39,904 nt of DNA from the NCBI GenBank assembly GCA_018645725.1, contig JABGWD010000314.1:1-39904 (forward strand), written 5' to 3'. Below the pieces are notes generated by a model, which saw only the letters and a program-made list of their open reading frames with translations, was not told the DNA's origin and ran no database searches. Both the position numbers and the translations under genes were made by a program. Positions 8,047 through 16,587 of this stretch are shown piece after piece; the first letter of the stretch is position 1, and the number at the start of each line of letters is the position of its first letter. This DNA comes from Opitutia bacterium (GTDB lineage: Bacteria > Verrucomicrobiota > Verrucomicrobiia > Opitutales > Seribacteraceae).

Positions 8047-9429
8047 ATGAGTCAGGCGAACCGATTCGGTTGCAGGGAATTCAGAAGGAACTTGCTTACT
8101 GATCGTCGGGGATTCGTTAAGGCGGGTGCCCTCGGGCTGGCCGGGCTTACCTACGGCGATTTGCTTCGGGCGGAATCCTCCTTGAAGCCGGGCGAGCGTA
8201 AAAAGACCAAGTCGGTCATCATCCTTTGGCAACGGGGAGGTCCCAGTCAGCACGAGACTTGGGATCCCAAGCCCGATGCCCCCCAGGAATACAGGGGAGC
8301 GTTCGGCTCCATGCCCACCAAGGTCCCGGGTATTCATATTTGCGACTTGCTCCCGAAGTGCGCCGGGGTGATGGACAAATTTTCCATCATTCGCAGCCTT
8401 TATCATGGAGACGCCGGGCATTCCGCGGGTGACCAGATCATGTTCACGGGTTACCCACCGAACAAGGGAAACCCGAATGAGAACGCTTATCCGAGTTGCG
8501 GATCCTACGTAGCCGAGCAACTCGGGCACCTCGACCGGGATTTGCCACCTTACGTTATGATCCCACGTACGCTTCCGGGCGTGGACCCAGCCTATCTGGG
8601 TAAGAAATTCGCGCCCTTCGAGACACAGGCTGACCCCGCGAAGGAAGGTCCTTTTGAAATGCCCAACTTTTCACTCGGGGATTCGCTTTCCCTCAATCGC
8701 TTGGATTCGCGCAAGGACTTGCTCGGATCCTTCGACCGCTTGCGTCGGGAGATTGATTCATCCGGGGCAATGGAAGCAGCCGACGGCTTTACCCAGCAAG
8801 CCTTTGACGTGTTGACCAGTTCCAGGGCCCGTGATGCCTTCGACTTGGATGCCGAACCGCGGGCCATTCGCGAGCGCTACGGGTTCATGCCCGAGTACAA
8901 GGCGCCGACTCCCGACCGTTGTGGAGTTCCCGCATGGAGCCAACGAATGCTCCTGGCCCGGAGACTGGTCGAGGCCGGAGTGCGCCTAGTGACGGTGGAC
9001 TTGCGCTGGTGGGACACTCACGTGAAGGGCTACGAGTCGATGCGCGATGGTTTTCTTCCGCGCTGGGACCAAGCTTACTCCGCCTTGCTCGAGGATTTGG
9101 ATCAGCGCGGACTGAACGAGGACGTCATGGTGATCGCCTGGGGGGAGTTCGGGCGTACGCCCAAGGTAAATTCGACCGGTGGTCGCGATCATTACCCGAA
9201 CGTATTCAGCGCATCTATTTCAGGCGGTGGGATCGTGGGTGGTCGGGTGGTGGGCGAATCCGATTCCAAGGGTGCGGAACCGAAGGAGCGACCGGTTCGA
9301 CCACAGGACGTTCTTGCCACCATGTACCGTCACCTCGGAATCGACGTCACCCGCCATTACACCGATCATGGCGGTCGCCCGAACCCCGTTCTTCCCTTCG
9401 GTTCGCCCATTGATGAACTTTTCAGCTAA
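8047..9429 (+). CDS. DUF1501 protein with Tat signal
   Basis: This 460-residue protein starts 28 bases after the DUF1549/DUF1553 stop and is its likely dedicated partner. The Tat-type motif TDRRGFVKAGALGLAGL lies at 18-34. Signatures are RGGPSQHETWDPKPDAP (63-79), WWDTHVKG and GEFGRTPKVNSTGGRDHY (about 365-383). Tyr replaces Trp at the end of the last motif, and HETWDPK replaces HIDTFDPK, so it belongs to a different subfamily from the two genes at 2685 and 4213. The ATG has no close Shine-Dalgarno; AAGGAAGG lies about 20 bases upstream. The reaction is unknown. Confidence 0.92.
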   Translation: MSQANRFGCREFRRNLLTDRRGFVKAGALGLAGLTYGDLLRAESSLKPGERKKTKSVIILWQRGGPSQHETWDPKPDAPQEYRGAFGSMPTKVPGIHICDLLPKCAGVMDKFSIIRSLYHGDAGHSAGDQIMFTGYPPNKGNPNENAYPSCGSYVAEQLGHLDRDLPPYVMIPRTLPGVDPAYLGKKFAPFETQADPAKEGPFEMPNFSLGDSLSLNRLDSRKDLLGSFDRLRREIDSSGAMEAADGFTQQAFDVLTSSRARDAFDLDAEPRAIRERYGFMPEYKAPTPDRCGVPAWSQRMLLARRLVEAGVRLVTVDLRWWDTHVKGYESMRDGFLPRWDQAYSALLEDLDQRGLNEDVMVIAWGEFGRTPKVNSTGGRDHYPNVFSASISGGGIVGGRVVGESDSKGAEPKERPVRPQDVLATMYRHLGIDVTRHYTDHGGRPNPVLPFGSPIDELFS

Positions 9430-9447
9430 TCCATCCTTACCATTCAC

Positions 9448-12400
9448 ATGAACATGCGTTTGCTTCCCTTCAAATTACTCTGCATCCTGATTTTTTCGCT
9501 CGGGCTTTGCCAAGCCAATCAATTGCCTTCGGCCTTGCTCGATTCCATTTATCCGCCCTCGGGTACCCGGGGAACCGAGATCGAGTTGACGGTCAAGGGA
9601 AAGTATCTTGAAGCTGCCGACTCTCTGCTCTTCAGCGATCCTTCCCTAAAGGCGAAACCGAAGAGGGGCGGGGATGGAGAGATCGTTCCGAACACCTTCC
9701 TCGTTCAAGTGCCGGGCAACTTGGCAACCGGCCGTTACACGGTTTCCATCAGGGGGGGGAAGTTCGGGGTTTCCAACGAAAAATCCTTTGTCGTGAACGA
9801 CCTGCCGGAAATCGATTTGGGCGAGATTGGAGATACCATGGAAACGGCCGATGAAATCAAGTTTGGCCACACCGCTGTCGGTTACCCCAAACTGTCCCGG
9901 TACGGGTGGATACGGGTGGCCCTGCAAGCAAATCAAAAGGTCGTGATTGAGTCGGAAGGCGAACAGATTGATTCGAAGTTTTCCCCATGCCTTGCCATCT
10001 TCGATCAAGATGGACGAAAATTGAAGTCATCCACGCGTTCCGACGTTCTCGTTTTCGAACCCAAGCAGGAAGCCGAATACTTTCTGCGCGTTCACGACTT
10101 TCTGTTCAAAGGAGGAGCGGACTATCTTTTTCGGATAAGCGTGACTACGCGTCCCCGCATTCGTTTTGTCGATCCTCCTCTCGCCCGCATCGGCGTGCCC
10201 CAAAAACTGGTGGTCTACGGATGGAATTTGCCGGGAGGGCAACCGGCTGGGTTGAAAGTTCCCGGGTTGGATAGGTTGGAACGCAAGGAAGTGAACCTTC
10301 ATCTCCCCAGCGAGAAGGAAATTCAAGACCCTTTGCAAACCCGCAACCCGATCGAATCCACTCAAAGAAGGCACGACTACCGCATTTCTTCCCCCGAGGG
10401 GAAATCCTTGCCCTTTTCTCTTGCCGTTTGTCCTGCCGAATGGGTCAAGGAACACCCGGGAAGCGAGGAGATCGTCAAACTTTCGCCTCCTTGCGAATTC
10501 GTGGGAAGTTTTTTCCCTGCCCGTGATCGTGACCGTTTCCGTTTCGAGGCAAAGAAAGGGGATGCTTACAAGATCGAAATTCAATGCGAGCGCCTGGGGT
10601 TCCCCTCCCACTCATATATGCTGGTCGAACAAGTTACCAAGAAGGACGACGGCACCGAGACGCGTAAGACGGTTGCCCAGTCGGACAAGACCGATCACCC
10701 CTCGACCAACTCCTATGTCTACCTTTCTTCCCGCGATCCGTCCCTTCGCTTTACCGCACCGGCAGACGGGACTTTCGAGGTCTTGGTTTACGATATGTTC
10801 AGGGCCAATGAAAACCCGTTCAAGAGTTACCGTTTGTCAATCCGCGCGGAATCCCCGGATTTCGACCTGATCGCCCATCCTTTCCTCTCCCCGCCCGTCA
10901 GCGCGAACGATAGTCCGATCTACTTCAAGTCTCCAACCTTGAGTGCGGGCGAGACCTTTGCGGTACGGGTGGCGGTTGACCGCAGGGATGGATTCGAGGG
11001 AGAGGTGAAACTCGAGTTCAAGGGACTGCCTGCGGGCATTGATTGTTTCCCCAAGGCAATACCCGAAGGTTCGAGTTCCTCCGTGGTTCTGCTTCGAACG
11101 GATAAGTTTTCCGGCAAGGGTGAATGGAGCGGGAAATATTCGATTGTCGGCACCGCGAAGATGGGTGACAAGTCGGTCGTTCGTACCTGCAAGTTCGCGA
11201 AACTGTGCTGGAGCGACTACGACAAGCAAGCCAAGAAGACCCATTCGAAAATCCGGATGAGCGAAGCGGGGAATTTGGCGATCTTGCCCAAGAGGGAAGC
11301 CCCACTCGACTTGGCCGTGAATTGGAAGAAGATGTCGGAACAGGTCGCTGAACTGATTGAAAAGACGGAGAAGACGATCAAGGTATTGAAGGATTCCGAG
11401 GCCAAGGCCCTCAAGGCGAAGGCGGACAGCGAGGTGAAAAGGTCTGAACTTGCCAAGTCCATGGAGGCATTCGTCAAGGAGAAGGAGGCCAAGGAAAAAA
11501 GACAGAAAGTTCTGAATGAAAATGAGATTCCAAAGGCCAAGGAAGTTCTCAAGCTAGCGGAGGCGGACCTCAAGGCAACCAAGGCCAAGAAGGCGGAGAA
11601 GGGACTTTCTCCCGAACAACTTGCCACGATCGAGGATTCCCTCAAGAAGGCGACCGAGAAGGTGAGCCAGGCCACCGCTGGCGTGAGTGCCTTTGAGAAG
11701 GAAGCCAAGGCGATTGCCACCTCACTCAAATCGAGCTACTCCGCAACCGAGATCAAGAAGCGGGAACAGGCATTGGCCAAGATCAAGTTGGAATCGGAAA
11801 CCAACTCTTTCGCTTGGCAAAAGGAAAAAGCAAAGTTGGCCAATCGATCGAAGATCTTGGCCCGGGCCAAGAAAAAATCGGGCGAGCTTGCCGGGAGGAT
11901 CAAGACGCCTAGTTTCGATCCCTTGATCTTGGAAACCGTGCAGGGGGGTGCCCTGAATTTGCCGGTATCCTTGGAAGCGAAGGACAAGAGTTTCGCCACC
12001 CCGACCAAGGTGCGGGTAATGGGAGCGGTCGCTGCTTCAAAAATCAAGGAGATCACCATTGACCCGAAGAAGAAGAAGGATGGCGATCTGGCGATCAACC
12101 TGACCCAAGCGAAGTTTCCGGCCGGTGAATTCAATCTGATCTGCCTGGCCCGGGGAAAAGGGAAGTACAGGTTGTACGACGAGCTTGAGAAAAACGCTAC
12201 CGAGAAACAAGCCAAGGAGGTAACCGATTCCTTTGCTGCCTTGAAAAAGGAGACGGATGACGCCAAGAAGAAATTGGATGCCGACAAGAAGGGTCTTGCG
12301 GCCAAGGAGGCGGAGTTGAAGAAGTCGGATGCGGCGCTCGGTCTTGTAGAGAAGGAGGTGGTGAAACTTGCCGGCGAACTGAAGGCGGCGGAAGCAAAAT

Positions 12401-13116
12401 TGACCAAAGCCCGGGAGACCCTGAAGAAGCAGGAGGCAGTCGAGTCGCCCGAGGAGGCCAAGCTTGCGGCCTTGAAGAAATCTCTGACCGAAGCCGAGAA
12501 GTCGGTCGCTTCCCTCAAGGAAAAATCACAAACCCAGACCCGGGACAAGGTTGTGCCCGCGAAAGAAAAAAAGGAAGAATTGACCAAGGAGCTGAAGGTT
12601 TTGCGGGATCGAATCGCTCTGGCCGAGACCAGCCAGTCGGGCCTGGCCGAAAAACTCAAGCTCATGGAGGGAAAAAAGAAAAAGAGCGATGCCCGCCTCA
12701 AGGTCGTAAAGGATGCCTTTGCCAAACCCATGGACTTGAACTTGGCTCACTTTGACCTGCCTTTCGTCCTGCGGGTCAAGAAAGCTCCCTTTGTCTTCGA
12801 GGAATTGCCCGCCCTTGAACTCAAGCCTGGCGAACCCGCCCTTTTGCCCGTCCAGATCGACCGGGAACATGATTTCGAAGATGCCATTACCTTGAAATTG
12901 ATTCTGCCCAAGGAGGCCAAGGGCATAACCTTGAAAAGCCAGAATATCGACAAGAGCGAAAGCTTGGGCGAAATCAAACTGACCTCTCAAGCGCAAGCCT
13001 CTGCCGGGAAACATAGCTGTACCTTGGAAGCAAGCTTTCGATACAAGAACCAAAACCTCAAGCTCAGCCAGTCGTTCGAATTGACCGTCCTTCCCGCCCC
13101 CAAAAAACCAAGCTGA
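9448..13116 (+). CDS. Large secreted protein with IPT-like N-terminus and coiled coils
   Basis: This 1222-residue protein has a signal peptide (MNMRLLPFKLLCILIFSLGLCQA). The start of the mature part, SIYPPSGTRGTEIELTVKGKYL, resembles IPT/TIG-like Ig folds. Beta-rich regions follow at about 120-230 and 350-480, the second resembling bacterial pre-peptidase C-terminal (PPC) domains (FFPARDRDRFRFEAKKGD...). Two Lys/Glu/Ala-rich coiled coils lie at about 627-814 and 911-1087, separated and followed by beta-sandwich-like segments. No catalytic motif is evident, so a structural or binding role outside the membrane is likely. Proteins with PPC-like domains commonly sit between DUF1501 and cytochrome c/WD40 genes in these phyla. 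It is 18 bases after the DUF1501 gene and 7 bases before the next gene, which carries a similar coiled coil. Confidence 0.85.
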   Translation: MNMRLLPFKLLCILIFSLGLCQANQLPSALLDSIYPPSGTRGTEIELTVKGKYLEAADSLLFSDPSLKAKPKRGGDGEIVPNTFLVQVPGNLATGRYTVSIRGGKFGVSNEKSFVVNDLPEIDLGEIGDTMETADEIKFGHTAVGYPKLSRYGWIRVALQANQKVVIESEGEQIDSKFSPCLAIFDQDGRKLKSSTRSDVLVFEPKQEAEYFLRVHDFLFKGGADYLFRISVTTRPRIRFVDPPLARIGVPQKLVVYGWNLPGGQPAGLKVPGLDRLERKEVNLHLPSEKEIQDPLQTRNPIESTQRRHDYRISSPEGKSLPFSLAVCPAEWVKEHPGSEEIVKLSPPCEFVGSFFPARDRDRFRFEAKKGDAYKIEIQCERLGFPSHSYMLVEQVTKKDDGTETRKTVAQSDKTDHPSTNSYVYLSSRDPSLRFTAPADGTFEVLVYDMFRANENPFKSYRLSIRAESPDFDLIAHPFLSPPVSANDSPIYFKSPTLSAGETFAVRVAVDRRDGFEGEVKLEFKGLPAGIDCFPKAIPEGSSSSVVLLRTDKFSGKGEWSGKYSIVGTAKMGDKSVVRTCKFAKLCWSDYDKQAKKTHSKIRMSEAGNLAILPKREAPLDLAVNWKKMSEQVAELIEKTEKTIKVLKDSEAKALKAKADSEVKRSELAKSMEAFVKEKEAKEKRQKVLNENEIPKAKEVLKLAEADLKATKAKKAEKGLSPEQLATIEDSLKKATEKVSQATAGVSAFEKEAKAIATSLKSSYSATEIKKREQALAKIKLESETNSFAWQKEKAKLANRSKILARAKKKSGELAGRIKTPSFDPLILETVQGGALNLPVSLEAKDKSFATPTKVRVMGAVAASKIKEITIDPKKKKDGDLAINLTQAKFPAGEFNLICLARGKGKYRLYDELEKNATEKQAKEVTDSFAALKKETDDAKKKLDADKKGLAAKEAELKKSDAALGLVEKEVVKLAGELKAAEAKLTKARETLKKQEAVESPEEAKLAALKKSLTEAEKSVASLKEKSQTQTRDKVVPAKEKKEELTKELKVLRDRIALAETSQSGLAEKLKLMEGKKKKSDARLKVVKDAFAKPMDLNLAHFDLPFVLRVKKAPFVFEELPALELKPGEPALLPVQIDREHDFEDAITLKLILPKEAKGITLKSQNIDKSESLGEIKLTSQAQASAGKHSCTLEASFRYKNQNLKLSQSFELTVLPAPKKPS

Positions 13117-13123
13117 TTTACCC

Positions 13124-16100
13124 ATGATGACTTCACGCATATCTATCCTGCTTCCCCTTTTGGTTCTCTTTCCCATTGGCTCATGGGCGAAACTCGAGAT
13201 TGCCGAGGTGAAGAGAGACAAGCCGGTCGATTTTCAGGAGGAAATCCTTCCCATTCTCCGGGCCAATTGCCTGGCTTGTCATAACCGGACTCGTTCGAAG
13301 GGGGAGGTCATCATGGAAACCCCGGATGACATTCGAAAGGGAAATGAGGGTGGGCCTTTCGTTGAGGCGGGCAATGCGGAGGACAGTTTTCTTTTCCAAG
13401 TTGCCGCCCATTCGGAAGATCCCATCATGCCCCCGGCCAAGAACAAGGTCGATGCCAAGAACCTGACCCCTGCCGAACTGGGCTTGCTTAAGCTCTGGAT
13501 CGATCAGGGAGCGAAGGGGACCTTGCGGGCGAGGTTGCCCGTTACCTGGCGACAGTACCAGCATCCCAATCCTCCCATTTATGCCAGTGCAATCGATAAC
13601 GGTGGCAGGTTCGCAGCTGCCGGGCGGGGCAACCGCATTCATCTTTACGACTTGGCTACCGGCGAAAAAGAACCCTTGAACCTGGCTGATCCTGCCCTTG
13701 CCCAATTCGGGTTTTACGGCAAGGAGGATGCCGCCCACCTGGACGTCGTGAATTCGCTCGCTTTCTCTCCGGACGGAAAAATCCTTGCTTCGGGCGGGTA
13801 TCGTACGATCAAGCTCTGGAAAAGGACGCCCGTCTCGCGCAAACAAGGTTCGAAAATACCGGTCTCATTCGATACCGGATTGCAAGTGAGCCCGGTGAAC
13901 AGCCTTGTTGTCAGCTTCGGCGAGGGGAACGGTTCCGTTCTCTGGAGCCTGCCTGCATGGAAAAAGGTTAGGGAAATAGGCAAGCAAATCGGCTTGGTCA
14001 ACGCAGTCGCCTTTGACCCGAAAGCGGAGCGAATCGCACTGGGCGGAAAAAACGGTGAGCTTGTCCTTTACGGCGTTGGCGACGGAAAACGTCTGCTCGA
14101 GGGGAATTCGACAAACCGGACCCCGGTCACCGCACTAGCCTTTTCGGGCGGAGAAACCCCGGGTTTGATCGTGGCCCGGGAAAGCAAAGTGATCGAGGCT
14201 TGGCCGACCTCCCCGGCAGGGGGTTCGGCGGATTGGAAGCCCCTGCGCGAACTGAAGGGGCACACCTCCGTCATCCGTCACTTGGCCTTTCATCCCACCG
14301 ACCCGAACGTTTTCTTTTCTGGGGCGGACGATTCGACCGTGCGAGTCTGGAAGTTCAAGGAGGCTACCGTGGTCAAGTCAATGAGCGTGGGAACGCCCGT
14401 CAAGCGCTTTGTCCTTTCCCCCGACGGGGCGCGTTTTGCAGTGAGCGGGACTTTGCCGGGGGGAAGCTTGTGGGATTATGCCACGGGTAAGAAAATCGCG
14501 GATCTCAAGGGTAACCCCGGGAACGTCTTGTCTTCCGGGCAAAAAGATCGGGAACTTGCTTTTGCCAAGACTGAGAAAACTTATTACAAGGCCGAATCAA
14601 AGAAGCGCGAGGACGAGAAGAAGAAGGTCGAGGACCGGCAAAAGAAAGTCGAAAAATCACTCAAGGATGCCGAGGCCAAGCCAATCGCGGAAAAGAAAAA
14701 GGCCATGGACAAGGCGCTGACCGAACGGGACGAGGCCAAGAAGGGGATCGACAAGCAGGAGGAAAGCCTGCCGGGCTTGGAAAAAAGGGTTCCGGAAGAA
14801 GATGCCCTGACGAAGACTCGAACCGAGGAACTGAAAAAAAGAACCACAACGCTTGCGGAACCGGAAAAGAAGGAGAAGGTAGCTTTGGCAGAAACCGTGC
14901 GGTTGGAAAAGGCGTTCAAGCAAAAGGAAGCCGCCCTTGCTCCCGTTTTGCGGAAAATCGAGCAGAACGAGAAGCAGACAAAACCATTGAAAGCTCAACT
15001 TGCCGAGGTCGAGAAGACGATCAAGCAATCGGCAGGCATGCCCGAGCAACTCAAGCAGGCCAACCAAAAGAAGACTGGGTTGGTTGCCAAGATGAAGCCC
15101 TTGCAAGAACAGCGGGTGGTTCTGGATAAGCAGGCCGGGGATTTTCGCAAGCAGGTAGCCGAATCGAAAAAAGCCTCCGACCAAGCCAAGGCCAAATCCG
15201 ACCTTGCCGTGAAGGAAGCCGATCGGTTGAGGAAGGAAAAAAAGCAGACCGAGAATTCATTGGCCCAGGCCAAGACCAAGCTTGCGGAAACCCAGAAGGA
15301 ATTGGCTGACCTCAAAAAGAAACTGACTGCGGCAAAAGCCGACTTAAAGAAGAAGGATGATGCCCTGCTCAAGGCGGAAAAGGAATACCAGGACTTGGAA
15401 AACCCACGCCTGCAATTTGTCCGCGATCTCGAGCGGGCCAAGGAGGATCTGGTCAAGGCGGACAACAAGATCAAGGAGTACGAGGCTCTTGACCTCCGTG
15501 CGGACGCAGATTTCAATAAGACCGAAAAGGCGAGCAAGTTAGCCAAGGAGAAGCTTGCGGAGGATGCCAAACGCGTGCTTGCGTCAATCGTGTTCTCCGG
15601 GGATGGCAAAGCCATCGTCACCTTGGACCAGTCCGGGTTGGTCAATCTCTGGTCGGTCGGGAATCAGGGAAAGTGGATCGAGTCTCATCAGGTTACCGGA
15701 AAGCCCGGACGTTTCTTCGGTCGGCTCGATCGGGAGCTCGGTTTTGTCGATCAAGACGGAGTTTCCTCGGTTATCGACTTGAAAAGGGAATGGGAGCTCG
15801 ACCACCTCATCGGGGGAGATTTGGCCCAGACCCCGATCGTGCATCGGGTGAGCGCATTGGCCTTTGGTCCGGGTGGCAAGCTCTTGGCGAGCGGTGGGGG
15901 AGATCCCAGTCGGACGGGGGAAATCATAGTCTGGGACTTGGCCAAGAAATCGCTGCTCAAGCATTTTCCCGACATCCACAGCGACATGGTCAATTCGGTC
16001 GAGTTCTCCCGGAACGGAAAGCTCCTAGTCTCGGGCGGTGCGGACAAGTTCGCCCGGATCACGGACCGGGAGACGGGTAAGCAACTTCATGCCTTCGAGG

Positions 16101-16522
16101 GTCACACCAGCCTGGTCCTTGGTGCCAGTTTGCAAGCCAATGGGAGGATCCTAGCCAGCGTGGGTGCGGATGGGGAAGTCAAGGTCTGGAATCTGGTCAA
16201 CGGTGACCGGGCGGGTAAACAGGCCGGATACAAGAAGGAGATTACCTCCATCCGCTTCATTGGCCTGACCGATCAGGCATTCGTGACGACGGCCGAGAAC
16301 AAGGCCAGGATCTTGCGCGTCCCGATGGGGAATCCTTCCAACGTCCGTGAATTGGCGGGGGCCGTCGACGTTCTTCACACAGGTAGCGTGTCGGGAGGAG
16401 GAGGGCTTGTCGGAGCCGGAGGCGAATCCGGGGTCTTTCGGATCTGGAAGGTTTCCGACGGAAAGCTTTTTGCCAGTTTCGACCCTCCGGTTAAGGAAGA
16501 AGTCGCCAAGCTTGCCGAATAG
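13124..16522 (+). CDS. Planctomycete-type cytochrome c domain, WD40 repeats and coiled coil
   Basis: This 1132-residue exported protein has a signal peptide (about residues 1-22), then a cytochrome c-like domain at about 30-132 with the haem motif CLACH (49-53) and a possible axial Met in IMPP (101-104). WD40-like repeats follow from about 140 to 465, for example HTSVIRHLAFHPTDPNVFF...DSTVRVWKF. A long Lys/Glu-rich coiled coil occupies about 475-815. WD40-like repeats then resume to about 1120 (VNSVEFSRNGKLLVSGGADK, LVLGASLQANGRILASVGADGEVKVWNL). The beta-propeller region is thus split by an insertion of about 340 residues. A role in electron transfer or protein scaffolding outside the membrane is inferred. 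ATG 13124 and ATG 13127 are adjacent, and the former follows the previous stop by seven bases, which suggests translational coupling. Confidence 0.9.
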   Translation: MMTSRISILLPLLVLFPIGSWAKLEIAEVKRDKPVDFQEEILPILRANCLACHNRTRSKGEVIMETPDDIRKGNEGGPFVEAGNAEDSFLFQVAAHSEDPIMPPAKNKVDAKNLTPAELGLLKLWIDQGAKGTLRARLPVTWRQYQHPNPPIYASAIDNGGRFAAAGRGNRIHLYDLATGEKEPLNLADPALAQFGFYGKEDAAHLDVVNSLAFSPDGKILASGGYRTIKLWKRTPVSRKQGSKIPVSFDTGLQVSPVNSLVVSFGEGNGSVLWSLPAWKKVREIGKQIGLVNAVAFDPKAERIALGGKNGELVLYGVGDGKRLLEGNSTNRTPVTALAFSGGETPGLIVARESKVIEAWPTSPAGGSADWKPLRELKGHTSVIRHLAFHPTDPNVFFSGADDSTVRVWKFKEATVVKSMSVGTPVKRFVLSPDGARFAVSGTLPGGSLWDYATGKKIADLKGNPGNVLSSGQKDRELAFAKTEKTYYKAESKKREDEKKKVEDRQKKVEKSLKDAEAKPIAEKKKAMDKALTERDEAKKGIDKQEESLPGLEKRVPEEDALTKTRTEELKKRTTTLAEPEKKEKVALAETVRLEKAFKQKEAALAPVLRKIEQNEKQTKPLKAQLAEVEKTIKQSAGMPEQLKQANQKKTGLVAKMKPLQEQRVVLDKQAGDFRKQVAESKKASDQAKAKSDLAVKEADRLRKEKKQTENSLAQAKTKLAETQKELADLKKKLTAAKADLKKKDDALLKAEKEYQDLENPRLQFVRDLERAKEDLVKADNKIKEYEALDLRADADFNKTEKASKLAKEKLAEDAKRVLASIVFSGDGKAIVTLDQSGLVNLWSVGNQGKWIESHQVTGKPGRFFGRLDRELGFVDQDGVSSVIDLKREWELDHLIGGDLAQTPIVHRVSALAFGPGGKLLASGGGDPSRTGEIIVWDLAKKSLLKHFPDIHSDMVNSVEFSRNGKLLVSGGADKFARITDRETGKQLHAFEGHTSLVLGASLQANGRILASVGADGEVKVWNLVNGDRAGKQAGYKKEITSIRFIGLTDQAFVTTAENKARILRVPMGNPSNVRELAGAVDVLHTGSVSGGGGLVGAGGESGVFRIWKVSDGKLFASFDPPVKEEVAKLAE

Positions 16523-16587
16523 CCCTTTTCGCAAGTTTTCCGTTTCGGGGTTGATGTTTCGGTTCATCACGTTCGAGAATTGATTTT

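Noticed and set aside
11736-12731. A 331-codon Ser/Phe-rich open frame on the minus strand.
   Set aside because: It is the complement of the Lys/Glu-rich coiled coil (AAG/GAG codons read as Leu/Phe/Ser). The composition is an artefact.
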